From Globisporangium splendens (Eukaryota > Oomycota > Peronosporomycetes > Pythiales > Pythiaceae), in assembly GCA_006386115.1 (NCBI GenBank), contig VFIW01000005.1, forward strand, positions 682,001-746,000: a stretch of DNA of 64,000 nucleotides. The letters are read 5' to 3'. The notes under the pieces are model-generated. The model was not told the origin of the DNA and searched no databases. It saw nothing but the letters and a program-made list of their open reading frames with translations. Of this stretch, positions 21,503 to 31,700 are shown one piece after another. Every line of letters begins with the position of its first letter. Position 1 is the stretch's first letter. Both the position numbers and the translations under genes were made by a program.

Positions 21503-22689
21503 GGTGCTACTGCTGGATGAAGAGGAGCGCTGGTAGGTGTGTGGGCGATGCGTGGACGCTTGAAGAGTGAAGCAGCGAGCACAGCGAGTGGAGGACGCGT
21601 GTGCGGTTGCCGCGCTTCTCACAGTTATTTTGTGCGGTGATTGCTGATCTCGCTTTGAAGGCAAATGGTGGATTACGTAGCTGCTGGTTTTCGCGGGAAC
21701 GGGTTTGATTGGCTGCATTTGGAGGAAACATCTTGAATTGCTGTTCTTGATTGGTTGGAAAAAGAGGCTGATGACATTTTGCATGGTTGGATCGGGATTG
21801 GCAGATAAATGCCAAAGGACGCAGCCAATTGGCACGTGTTGCCTGGATGGGATGTTTGCACAAGGCAGCAGCGATGACGAAGATGGAGGGAAGGACACAC
21901 AGTATCGCCGTCCGTTCTGATCCACGCAGTCGGACGTCTCTGGTCGGCCATGTCGTTCGAGTGGGAATCAAATGTGTAGACGAAAAGTGACTGTTGAAAT
22001 GGACAAAAAGGACTTGGCTTTGCTTCGCGTTGACGTTTGCGAGGTATGAGCAACGATTTCGCATCGCACTGCGCGCCAGCAGAAGAACTAAGAACAAATC
22101 GCTACGGCTGACGTGGATATCCTGCGGTCTCCAGCCTGGGTTATGAGGCAAGCACTGGGGCTGCACCAGCAAAGAGAAGATTTGACAGGTCTAGTGGCAA
22201 GAAGAAACTGTTTCTGCCGGGTGAAATGTACACTCGCCATTGCGAATGTTTGCGCCTCGGCGACAAGAGAACGTCCAGAATGGGTTGCTGTTTCTTCGTC
22301 GCCAAATGCGGATGCACCCTTTATCGATGCGTTCGGCGACTGCCCATCAGGTTGCACGAATGATGCCAATTGCCGCTTTGCTGCCGAGGTTGCTTGCCAC
22401 GAGAGAATTGTGAGTGGCATACTCGACAAGTACAAGCGCACCTGGACAACAAAATTGAGTTGTGCCTCGCATGAGCACCAGACGTTATAGATCAAACCTG
22501 TTCAACAGTAGACGAGGAATACAGCAAGAGTTTCGAGGAGCGAAGGCCAGACATGTGCTTTCCTTCCGAACTCTCAACCTTGCAAAGCTCTGATTATTTC
22601 AAGACGGTTCAAATGCGTTCTGGATGCTGCGGTGACGCTGTGCAGGTATTTGAAATGGAAGTGATTTCAGAGTCAAAGAGGTGGGAATC
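21503..22689. other. Intergenic region between redoxin and tRNA-Sec
   Basis: The redoxin promoter should lie in the lower part. Open frames on both strands at 22088-22495 (plus 22113-22490, Cys-containing) have no domain or family resemblance and mirror each other. No gene is called. Confidence 0.5.
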
Positions 22690-22776
22690 GCAGGGGTGAA
22701 CTTGGCTGGTGCTGTGTGCAGACTTCAAATCTGTAGGCCATTCGCGTGGCAGTGGTTCGATTCCACCTCACCTGCG
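22690..22776 (+). tRNA. Selenocysteine tRNA (anticodon TCA)
   Basis: An 87-base sequence folds as a eukaryotic tRNA-Sec. The acceptor stem is nine bases (GCAGGGGTG against CTCACCTGC, with mismatches at pairs six and eight; pair eight is T-T, as I recall for human tRNA-Sec). The D arm is long, with a TGGT loop. The anticodon stem is GCAGA/TCTGT with loop CTTCAAA and anticodon TCA at 22725-22727. The variable arm is GCCA...TGGC. The T arm is GTGG-TTCGATT-CCAC, only four pairs, giving the 9+4 form. The discriminator is G at 22776. The anticodon arm and T arm are close to the animal tRNA-Sec sequence. Its presence means UGA can be decoded as selenocysteine in this organism. Confidence 0.95.
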
Positions 22777-22778
22777 AC

Positions 22779-22782
22779 TTTT
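22779..22782 (+). terminator. RNA polymerase III terminator of tRNA-Sec
   Basis: A TTTT run begins two bases after the discriminator base of the tRNA, as expected for RNA polymerase III termination. Confidence 0.7.
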
Positions 22783-23053
22783 ATTCACTCACCATGTCTT
22801 GGAGCACCTTCGCAAAACTACACCCTCTTCTGTCCTTACCAGCAATTTTAACCCTTTCTTGGAACCGAATTTGGTCTTCATGTTGAGCTAGGGCGGCATT
22901 GAAGATAGGAAAAAAAAGAACCAGGGTACCACAGACACGCTTTTCATCCAGTCAAGACGATGGATTCATTCCTACTCGCAGTCTCATTGGATAAATATAC
23001 CGATTCGGCGCATCTCCTCATGGAAGCGTGCTTCATCCATCAACACAGGGGGA

Positions 23054-25924
23054 ATGCGGACGAACGGAGCCACCGCCGTCCGTGCATTTCTCTCGACGTG
23101 CGCGCGCCACAGATCGCCATTTCTCGTCCACTTGTGTCCTGCGCAACGCTCCGTCCGCTTGTCCACGATGTCCGCGCGTCCGCTGAAACCCGAGCAGCTG
23201 CTCACCCCTGTGCCCTCGGACATCGCCATCAGTGACGCCATCACGCCGTTGCCGATCACCCAGATCGCCGACGCCGCCGGCATCGTACGCTTTTTTGCGA
23301 TGGCAGTCGATACCTTGATGCGTGTGTTCGTTCCTAATTGCCTTGTGATGTGCCTTTATTACGTGCAGCTTCCGTCGGAAGTGATCCCGTATGGCGCCAC
23401 GAAGGCCAAGATCTCGTTGTCCGTGCGCGATCGCTTGAAGGATGCGCCGAACGGCAACTACGTTGTGGTGACGGGCATCACGCCGACGCCACTGGGTGAG
23501 GGCAAGAGTACGACGACCATTGGGTACGCTTGTTGAGTGCAGTGGTGATTGTGAGGTTAGCCGAGTTGGGCCAATGCGATTAACTCGTTCGTCTCTTTGG
23601 TGGTGGCTGTTAGCATCGTGCAGGCGCTTGGAGCACACTTGAACAAGAAGGCGTTTGCCTGCATTCGTCAGGTATGCGCCAATAAATTGCGTCGTGCGAA
23701 GCATACAGTGTGCTACTTTGTACTAATTTGAAATGCACGCTGTTGTTGCTGTTGCTCTGTAGCCATCACAAGGACCGACGTTCGGGGTCAAGGGCGGGGC
23801 TGCCGGTGGAGGCTACGCGCAAGTTGTGCCAATGGACGAATTCAACTTGTACGCGCTGTGTGATACATTGTCCATGCAACACTGGTGGTTTGATGCGCAT
23901 CTCTAATTAAGCGTGCCTGTGTATAATGTAGGCACTTGACTGGTGACATTCACGCTATCACTGCTGCAAACAACTTGGTGAGCTCTTTACCGTCGTGCCC
24001 CCACCATCTCCTAAAAGCACACACTAACATGCTCGTGTGCAACTTGGTGTGTTTCTGCAGTTGGCGGCTGCCATTGATACGCGCATGTTCCACGAATCGT
24101 CGCAAAAGGACAAGGTGCGTCAGTCGTCTCTCACTCGCACCCATGTCCCCTCACCTGTTGCACTGACACATCATCCCTTGTACCCTTTGCGGTAACCTCG
24201 CTGCTGGTTAATACAGGCACTCTTCAACCGTCTTTGTCCTCGTGCGAAGGATGGCTCGCGCAAGTTCTCGCCTGTGATGTTGACCCGTTTGAAGAAGCTC
24301 GGCATCACGAAGATCACTCCAGACGACCTTACGGACGAAGAAATCTCCAAGTTCGCTCGCTTGGACATCGACCCGGACACGATCACGTGGTACGTTCATT
24401 ATCGGTGTAGAGTATTTTCGTTTTGAGCACATAAGTCCACTCATTGCCCTTGAATTGCATGCTGCAGGCAACGCGTGCTCGATGTGTGCGACCGCTTCCT
24501 GCGCCAAGTCGTTGTCGGTGTAGCGCCAACGGAAAAGGGCAAGACGCGCACGACGGGCTTCGACATCACGGTCGCGAGTGAGATCATGGCGATCCTCGCG
24601 CTCACGACGAGCCTGAAGGATATGCGTGAACGCCTCGGCCGCATCGTCATTGGCTTGGACCGTAAGGGCGAACCTGTGACGGCCGATGACTTGGGCGTTG
24701 GTGGTGCGCTCGCCGTGCTCATGAAGGACGCGATTCAGCCAACGCTGATGCAAACCGTGGAAGGCACGCCGGTGTTTGTCCACGCGGGTCCATTTGCGAA
24801 CATTGCGCATGGCAACTCGTCGATCATCGCCGACGAGATCGCGCTCAAGCTCGCAGGTGAGGACGGATACGTAATCACGGAAGCGGGTTTCGGCGCCGAT
24901 ATTGGCATGGAAAAGTTCTTCAACATCAAGTGCCGCACCAGTGGCTTGACGCCGCAATGTGTCGTCCTCGTCTCGACCATTCGTGCACTCAAGATGCACG
25001 GCGGCGGCCCGAACGTCGTCGCTGGCCAACCGGTGCGTCTGACACGAAACATGATTGCTCTACTGCTTCTACTATGAAGCTGACCATTGTGTTGCCTGTA
25101 GCTTGACCCGGTGTACGTTGATGAAAACTTGGAGCTCCTGGAGCGTGGATGCGCCAATATGCAGCACCACATTCGCAATGCGGTAAGTTTGTCTCTCATC
25201 CTGCAGTCTCTGTCACGAAGCCTTCTTATCAGCAACGTACTTCTCTTTCATACGACATAGTTGAAGTTTGGTGTCGCTGTGGTGGTCGCTGTCAACGTCT
25301 TCGCGACAGACTCGGAACGCGAAATCGAGTTGGTCAAAGCCAAGGCGCTGGAAGCTGGCGCCACGGCTGCCGTGGAGAGCAACCACTGGGCGCTCGGCGG
25401 CAAGGGCGCTGTGGACCTCGGTCGCGCTGTCATTGAATCTTGCGGCAAGATGCGCACGCAGGGAAGTCCGTTCAAGTTCCTGTACCCATTGGAGATCGGC
25501 ATTGCGGAGAAGTTTGAGATCATCGCGAGTACGCAAGCAGTCCACTTCCCGCAATCTCGTTGTCTTGGAATTTTGCTAATCCTTGCTTTTCCGTTTTGCC
25601 TCGACAGAGCAAATCTATGGTGCTGATAACGTCGAGTTCTCGGAAGAAGCCAAGAAGAAGCTCGAGGTCTACACGGCGCGGGGGTACAGCAACTTGCCGG
25701 TTTGCTGCGCGAAGACCCACTTGAGCTTGAGCACTGACCCGACCGCCAAGGGTGTACCCACGGGTTTCTCCGTGACGGTGCGCGACATCCGTGCTTCTGT
25801 CGGCGCCGGGTTCGTGTACTTGCTCTGTGGAGACATGATGACCGTGCCAGGGCTTCCAACGCGTCCAGGCTTCTACGACGTCGACTTGGACGTCGAGACC
25901 GGAAAGGTCATCGGTCTCTTCTAA
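23054..25924 (+). CDS. Formate-tetrahydrofolate ligase, eleven exons
   Basis: Exons 23054-23284, 23369-23523, 23614-23671, 23763-23848, 23932-23977, 24061-24114, 24217-24389, 24468-25032, 25102-25182, 25261-25528 and 25608-25924 join in frame to 677 residues. It would be 639 residues if translation starts at the second ATG, 23168. The enzyme makes 10-formyl-THF from formate, THF and ATP. Signatures are [19 protein letters not shown] (ATP-binding loop), [35 protein letters not shown] and the C-terminal [13 protein letters not shown]. No dehydrogenase/cyclohydrolase domain is fused, as in plants and bacteria. The N-terminal 38 residues from 23054 are Arg-rich without acids and look like a mitochondrial presequence. 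The ATG at 23168 ([10 protein letters not shown]) would give a cytosolic form. Confidence 0.95.
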
Positions 25925-26119
25925 GAGCAACCACAGCAAGAAAAGAGTTGCCTGCTGTCAGCACAAATGAGTGTGCATTCTGTTGCTTCGTACCTTCTCT
26001 TTAAAAAAGCAAAAGCCAGCGCCGCATCAAAGGCGCCGAGATATAGCTGGTCTCATTCATAATGAAAGCACAAAATCCGTTCCATTCATCTTCCATCATA
26101 TCTATCTTCTTTCCCTTTT

Positions 26120-26720
26120 CTACGGTGACGATGGCGCTGCGTCTTCATCCTTCACTTTGACCTCCATGCGGTTGTTCAAGAACGTCTGCCAGTGGTAGAA
26201 CTGCTGACTGTGCACAAGCGTCATAAAGTCTTCTCGTTGGATCATCTAGAATAAGCAATGGATACACGCAGCGAAGCAAGCGTCATTAGCATGATTCTCG
26301 AGACATGTACAGCACATTACATACCTGACGGAAACGCTCGTCGTCCAGCATGTCCAGGAACGCCAATGCGTGTGGGTACACAATGTACTTGGCGTACTGC
26401 GGCTGCTTCCAGTACTTGAGGTACTGCAGGTAGTTCAGGAACGCTGGGTTGTCAAAGTACCGATTGATCGCGAGATCTACGAAGCGAGCATGCGTTTATA
26501 AATGCATCCATTTCCTCCCATTATTCGCAGCGCTTTCATGTACATTGTACATCGAGAGAGAGAGCAGCGTACAGTTTAAATAGGCGGGACTCGCGAGGCA
26601 CTGGATGAACTCCAGCTCGATCTGAAAGCGGATGTTGTTCGACGGGACGTCCACATTCGGCAGCGCGGCTGAGGTCGACGCCGCCGCGGCACCGGGGACA
26701 GCATGAGCGTTTGCTGCCAT
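26120..26720 (-). CDS. MED31: Mediator complex subunit 31
   Basis: Three exons (26573-26720, 26325-26476, 26120-26245) encode 141 residues. MED31/SOH1 sits at the knob-middle junction of Mediator and helps RNA polymerase II initiation. The conserved core is clear: FQIELEFIQCLASPAYLNYL across the first junction, RYFDNPAFLNYLQYLKYWK, PQYAKYIVYPHALAFLDML and FYHWQTF. It is among the most conserved Mediator subunits, so the call is firm. The start at 26720 (MAANAHAV) gives an Ala-rich leader before the core; in-frame ATGs at 26771 and 26789 are alternatives. The introns are GT-AG. It lies downstream of the PAS-like gene on the same strand with its own 260-base upstream interval. Confidence 0.95.
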
Positions 26721-26980
26721 GATGCTCGCCTGCCTGAACTGGTCTTGGGAGGAAAAGCTACGAGGAAGCATGGCTAATGTGGACCACACATGTGCGGTGT
26801 ATAACGTGGACCACCTTGTTCGAAAATCAGATCGGAGTCAACACTCCGATTCCTTGAACTGCGGAAATGCAGCATGAAGATGGTGTTGGCAGCTCATGCG
26901 TGTCTGCTTACGATTTTTATTCAGCGTAATTTGATAATATTAGGATAATTAAGGCAACGGTGACTAAAATACTGGGTGAA

Positions 26981-27826
26981 CTACGTCGCAAGCGCCGCGC
27001 GCAGCTTCGTGTCCGTGGAGGAGCTCTTGAGGGACGAGCGCAGCACTTCGCTCGCCCAATCGGCCTCAAACGCGTAATTCGCCAGCGACTGGTCTTCCAT
27101 CAACGTGTCCTCGTCTGACGGTCCCAGTGACTCTGTTGTCGGTGACGGTGCGCGCTTTGCGTCGTGCTTTCGTTGATTTTTTGGTGAAGTATATACGGCC
27201 ATCGCATCCTTCAGCTCCAGCGGCAGCACCGACTTTCCGTCAATGGGGGGTTTGTCATTGCCCAGCACATCTTCTTCGCTGAGCATACACGCATCAAAGA
27301 ACGGCGTCGGCGAAGACAACGATGCAGGCGTTAATGGAGCGGTCTTGCTATTGAGACTCGTTCCTGTACTGCTCACGACAAACACCGACGACAGGTCTTC
27401 CTCGGAGACCACGAAGCTGGACGAGTCGGCAAAGAGGTGCACTGGATTGACGATGCACCGCACGGCGTCGATACAACGGGACAAGCGCAACGTCAATGGG
27501 ATCGTGCGCAGTCGGATCCCGATCGGCGTGCCGGTGCCCAACACGTGCACCATCACCTGCGCCTCGCTCGAATGTCGCCCCGAGACACCGAATTGGGAAC
27601 ACTGAGCGCGCATGTAGTCTTCGAGCTTCTCGACGTCATGCGCGGCTAAGAATGGACACAGGTTCTTGCCATAGAGGTCTTCCGCAGACCATTCCGCCGC
27701 AGATCCGAAGCAGCGCGCAGAGTCCGATGTCGCAAAGATGAACTCGCCTGACGGGAGACAGTACGCGATTCGCTTCCCATCCGGGACCTCGTTGAGCTCC
27801 AGCAGCGTCACGAAACCGAGATCCAT
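26981..27826 (-). CDS. PAS-like domain protein
   Basis: A single exon encodes 281 residues. Residues about 15-125 look like a PAS sensor domain: IAYCLPSGEFIFATSDSARC, then LYGKNLCPFLAAHDVEKLEDY (the helix and HPDD-like segment), then the strand region GTPIGIRLRTIPL. PAS domains bind small ligands or partner proteins. The C-terminal half is Ser, Thr and Pro-rich, low in complexity, with no further domain. No bHLH or kinase is attached, so the role is unclear, perhaps regulatory in the nucleus. It is divergent from the EAF gene, the two start codons being about 510 bases apart. Confidence 0.65.
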   Translation of the reverse strand: MDLGFVTLLELNEVPDGKRIAYCLPSGEFIFATSDSARCFGSAAEWSAEDLYGKNLCPFLAAHDVEKLEDYMRAQCSQFGVSGRHSSEAQVMVHVLGTGTPIGIRLRTIPLTLRLSRCIDAVRCIVNPVHLFADSSSFVVSEEDLSSVFVVSSTGTSLNSKTAPLTPASLSSPTPFFDACMLSEEDVLGNDKPPIDGKSVLPLELKDAMAVYTSPKNQRKHDAKRAPSPTTESLGPSDEDTLMEDQSLANYAFEADWASEVLRSSLKSSSTDTKLRAALAT

Positions 27827-28334
27827 GCTTGTCGTCTCCTCTTGGGTGATCTAATGGACGAATGGCGGCAGGTCTACCTCTCCTCGTCAACCCGCGTGCG
27901 TCAATGCTGTCCTATGCCGACAGACCGGTAAGATCGAGCCGATCTCTCTCACGTAACGCACGCACGCACGCCACCTGCTAATGATAGCTTGCGACACGGA
28001 CGCGTCCAGATGCGGGAAACCTACGCGACCTGAGGCTATCCGCATTGAACAGACCCACGTAGGTTGGTGGGAAATAATTGTTCGATTTTTTTGCGGTCCT
28101 CAGATGGATCCGTTGCGAAAGGGGTTGGGGGCTTCTAAAACGAATTATGGCTCGAAGTTGTGCGCATGGATGCAAAAATAGAAGCCACTGGTTAGCTGAT
28201 GCCTTCTGCTCGCACTTGCGCCACTCGGCATGCAAGCAGTCGTTTGACAAGAGATCTTGAGGAGCTCTCAGAAATGGTACACTGTACCGCTACGGTGCCA
28301 CCTGCTCGACCACTTTTGCGATTGCATTGAGCGA
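27827..28334. other. Divergent promoter region
   Basis: About 500 bases between the start codons of the PAS-like gene (minus) and the EAF gene (plus). No gene or repeat was seen; it should carry both promoters. Confidence 0.6.
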
Positions 28335-29123
28335 ATGAGGACAAGTCTGATGGCGCACACAGCAGACGCATGCGGCGCGATCCCGCAGGAAGACCACGAG
28401 TACCACGTGATCCTTGGGGCGTCGCTGCTGCGCGAAGGCGGACGTGGTGATGAAGGAGACGAAGATGCAGAGGTCTCGCTGACTGAGTACACGTCGGACA
28501 AGCGGCATCCGACGACGGCAGCAGCAGCAAGGGAGACCAAGACAAAGAGCAGCGCTCCACAAGAAGTGTGCGCATCGTTTCGATACGAGTTCCAGCCGGC
28601 TTCGATTGACCGGAGTATGCCGGGTTTGGTCACCATGGACGACTCGAGCGGACTGCATGTGCTCATGAGCCATTCGTCGGGGACGCCCGGTGGCATCGCG
28701 TTCAAAGGCAAGACCATCGAGAACAAAGATACGGACTGCGTGCTGATCTTTGACGGCACGTGCTTCCGACTGGAGAAGTTCCCGCTCTCGTGCGCGCAGT
28801 TGCGTCACGTGCGTGCGCCACCAGCGCGGCGTCCTGCGAACGATACTGCTCGAGGAGAAAATGCTAGCGGCAGCGCTACACCCAGTGCAGCGGCCACATC
28901 GACAACAGCGACAAGCACAGCGACAAGCACAGCGACGATAGCAGCAGCAGTGACGACGACGACTGCAAGTGCTGCATCTTCGCCAAGAGGCAAAGGAAAG
29001 GGTCGCGGTGGAAAAAAGATTGCAGAGCCCCGAGCCAAGTCTACCGGTCGCGGTGCGAAAGCCAAGAAACCAACGAGCACGATGCGCAAACTGCGGAAGC
29101 AAGCAAACGCAGCTTCCAAGTGA
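28335..29123 (+). CDS. EAF-type transcription elongation factor
   Basis: A single exon encodes 262 residues. Residues about 80-165 match the ELL-associated factor N-terminal domain: FRYEFQPASIDRSMPG, then IAFKGKTIENKDTDCVLIF, then CFRLEKFPLSCAQLRHVR. EAF proteins stimulate ELL and RNA polymerase II elongation in the nucleus. The C-terminus is low complexity, first Ala, Thr and Ser, then a basic Gly, Lys and Arg stretch likely acting as a nuclear localisation and binding tail. The Thr/Ala part derives from a simple (ACAGCGACA)-like repeat. The ATG at 28335 was chosen; MAHTADACG at 28350 is a second possibility. The frame is open further upstream without an ATG. Confidence 0.85.
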   Translation: MRTSLMAHTADACGAIPQEDHEYHVILGASLLREGGRGDEGDEDAEVSLTEYTSDKRHPTTAAAARETKTKSSAPQEVCASFRYEFQPASIDRSMPGLVTMDDSSGLHVLMSHSSGTPGGIAFKGKTIENKDTDCVLIFDGTCFRLEKFPLSCAQLRHVRAPPARRPANDTARGENASGSATPSAAATSTTATSTATSTATIAAAVTTTTASAASSPRGKGKGRGGKKIAEPRAKSTGRGAKAKKPTSTMRKLRKQANAASK

Positions 29124-29547
29124 ACAAGGACGCGTCTCTCGCTCATTGTGTAATATAAAGCGAAGGTGTGCGGCTTGTATTGGGTGGCGCCGTCCTCTTG
29201 GCTTTGTGACTGTCTTCCGCTTGCGTGCGTGCCGACGTGTCAAGCAGCGGTCCTTGCAACGGTTGTGATGTTTCTAGGTTTGCTGGATCAATCGTCCCCC
29301 ATGATAAAACTCTTGAAAACTTCAATGTACGGTACACCATTCGGTCGATGTTTCACACATCCAGTTAATCAGAGAGAACTTCGTCTCACTCCAAGGTGTA
29401 TCATCGGGAGCTTCAGATTGCCTTGAGAAGACCAAGACGGATGGCTCCATCTGAGGAGATGTACAATTCCTGACACCTTGACCTCAATTTCCATTTTCGC
29501 CATGTCTTTTTTTCAAGATATTAAAGTGCATCCGAACAGGTGGAAAA

Positions 29548-29610
29548 GCGTCGTGAACAACGAGATGGCGACGTTTTTGGTAAGCGTCGATATCTCCTCG
29601 TTCATGACGC
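29548..29610. repeat. Imperfect palindrome
   Basis: The 26 bases at 29548-29573 match the reverse complement of 29585-29610 at 21 positions, around a short spacer. Weaker complementarity continues about 20 bases outward on both sides. It is old enough to have diverged. It could be a foldback element or a decayed head-to-head duplication. Confidence 0.6.
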
Positions 29611-29668
29611 GTTTTGTCACGATGTGCGCAATGACGATGATGCCGCGAAATGTTACACCGCTTTACTA

Positions 29669-29693
29669 TCTTCAAGGTTGCTCACCTTGAAGA
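29669..29693. repeat. Perfect 10-bp hairpin
   Basis: TCTTCAAGGT at 29669-29678 and ACCTTGAAGA at 29684-29693 are exact reverse complements around a 5-base loop, immediately next to the larger palindrome. Confidence 0.7.
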
Positions 29694-30327
29694 CATTAAA
29701 ACGTCATAATAATCGCGCACGAACTGCGAACTGTGCACTTTTTCAGCGTGCGCTTGGGACCGACATGTGCAAGGCTTCACGGTCAATAATATCATGGATA
29801 CCTGTCAAAGAGAGGGGGGAGTCACGTTGCTTTTTGTTTTGTTTTGTTTACGACGCGATGCGAGCACACCGCTGACTCCGACGGGAGTGCCGCACGAGCA
29901 GCACCAGGTTCGTGTTGAAAGTGTCGCTCAGGCGCATGTGGCATCATTTGATGTGCCTTTTCCTCCCTTCAACACTTCAATGGCCCACTTTTATGTGTGC
30001 CACCCCAAAACAGGACAACCCAACAAATCGCATCACCATGAACAGTCACGCACACACTCTGCACAGCAACAGCAACAAACAAAACAAAACAAAACAAAAA
30101 ACAATAAAACCCGGCAGTGATGACGACGCTTCTTCACTCGAAGGGACAATTCCGGCATACAAACTGTCTGTTTAAGTTGAGAGGTACGACGCGCAGTGTG
30201 GGGTTGAGAAAGTAGGGTGAAATTCGTTTTCTTCCTGTGTGGGGTTGTACCAAGTGGTTTGTTCTTCGGCAAATTGAAGAGAAGCGCAACTTGGAAATCA
30301 GCCGCAAGACACGCACTCGACGCAGCG

Positions 30328-31321
30328 ATGGGCTCCATGAACCGCCGGCGCGAGACCGACGTCATGAAGCTGTACGTGCTCTTTGCGCAGATGCCAATAG
30401 CACGTGCGTGTGTATGGCAGCGCGGTTGGAGAATTGACGTGTTGTTTGTGTCTGTCTGCGTAATCAGAATGATGAGCGACTACGAGGTGCAGCTCACGGA
30501 CGAGTCCAAGACAAGCGACTTCCACGTCAAGTTCCACGGACCGAAAGACTGTACGTGGGCTGCTGCATATGTGCATGCGTATGTGTAGTTTTCATTCTCT
30601 ATGCGGCGTGTGATTGAAGAGCTGTGTAAACGTTGCACTTTCTGTGCGGTTTTCTTTGTGCATGTGAGAATAGCTCCTTATGAAGGCGGGTCGTGGAAGA
30701 TTCATGTGTCGCTGCCAAGAGAATATCCGTTCAAGTCGCCGTCGATTGGCTTTGTCAACCGTATTTATCACCCCAACGTTGATGACATGTAAGCCCAATG
30801 CGTTTTGAATTCGATCCCTTCCGTGTGGATAGCAGTGCACGTTGACTGACTGTTTATGGGTGCTGCAGGTCTGGATCGGTGTGCTTGGACGTCATCAACC
30901 AGACATGGAGCCCAATGTTTGGTACGCGGATTTAATGCCTATTTTGCTTCGGTTGACTGACTGGGTTGCTGACCAAATACACTGTCTTTGCCTCCTTTAA
31001 ATGTTGTAGAGTTGCTCAACGTGTTTGACGTGTTCATCCCGCAATTGCTCCAGTACCCAAACCCAAGCGATCCGTTGAACGGCGAGGCTGCCTCGTTGCT
31101 CATGAAGGACGCCGAGTCGTACAACAACAAAGTGCGAGGTGAGCTTAGTTGCTGTTTTAATTGATTGCTGTGCTGTAGTGGCGTCCCTACTATTTCTGTA
31201 CTAAAGTTTGCACTCTCTTGCCTTTGTTGTAGAATATGTTCGCACTTACGCCTCGCAGCACATTGACATGCGCCAAGAGGACGACGACAGCGACGTGAGC
31301 GACATGAGCGACATTGAATAA
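30328..31321 (+). CDS. UBE2H: Ubiquitin-conjugating enzyme E2, UBE2H/Ubc8 type
   Basis: Six exons (30328-30371, 30468-30550, 30674-30788, 30869-30921, 31010-31138, 31233-31321) encode 170 residues. The E2 accepts ubiquitin from E1 on its catalytic Cys. Features are the N-terminal [30 protein letters not shown], the HPN motif in IYHPNVDD, and the active-site block [20 protein letters not shown]. This is the UBE2H form, with VINQTW after the Cys. The tail [12 protein letters not shown] reproduces the acidic UBE2H C-terminus, which in yeast Ubc8 acts with the GID E3 ligase. All introns are GT-AG; three of five donors begin GTACG. The start is the first ATG of the family-like N-terminus. Confidence 0.96.
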
Positions 31322-31700
31322 GTGTGCATCATTTCACGAAATTGCCCGTGGCAGTGTGGATCGTGTAGAAGCATCGCGACGTCTTTCCCCAGTGTAGCTG
31401 CCGAGGCTCAAGTAGCGTTGTAGTGTGTTGTTCCCATTGTTCACGTGGGCGGTTTGCTTTTCTTTTCTTTTTTATTCCTGGATGAAGTGTTTGTAAAAAC
31501 AATATACGTGCTGAGTTGCTAGAAGATGCATTTGCGAATCTTTTTCTTTCTGTCTCGGCGCTCTGCATGAACTCAAAATGGCTACACGTCAGAGCGACGA
31601 CTTTATGGAAATACTGTAGTGGGTGTGCATCACTGGAGCCATGTTAAGAGATGCGCTTGCCCACATAACAAAACAGCAAAGGAGATGACGTCGATGCAGT
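31322..31700. other. Convergent 3' flanks of E2 and CWC25 genes
   Basis: About 380 bases of AT-rich sequence with T-runs near 31458-31475 that may serve 3' end formation. No gene was seen. Confidence 0.55.

Larger units (their letters stand above)
29124..30327. other. Intergenic region with palindromic DNA
   Basis: Holds the inverted repeats listed at 29548-29610 and 29669-29693 and a (CAAAA)n-like simple run at 30075-30105. Short frames here read similar peptides on both strands, which is a consequence of the palindrome. No gene was recognised; the last few hundred bases should contain the promoter of the E2 gene. Confidence 0.55.

Noticed and set aside
21503..21925. 140-codon N-terminal extension of the redoxin frame
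   Set aside because: Composition is low-complexity and unlike a protein leader; MEALLENEL starts the fold directly and the family is normally about 145 residues.
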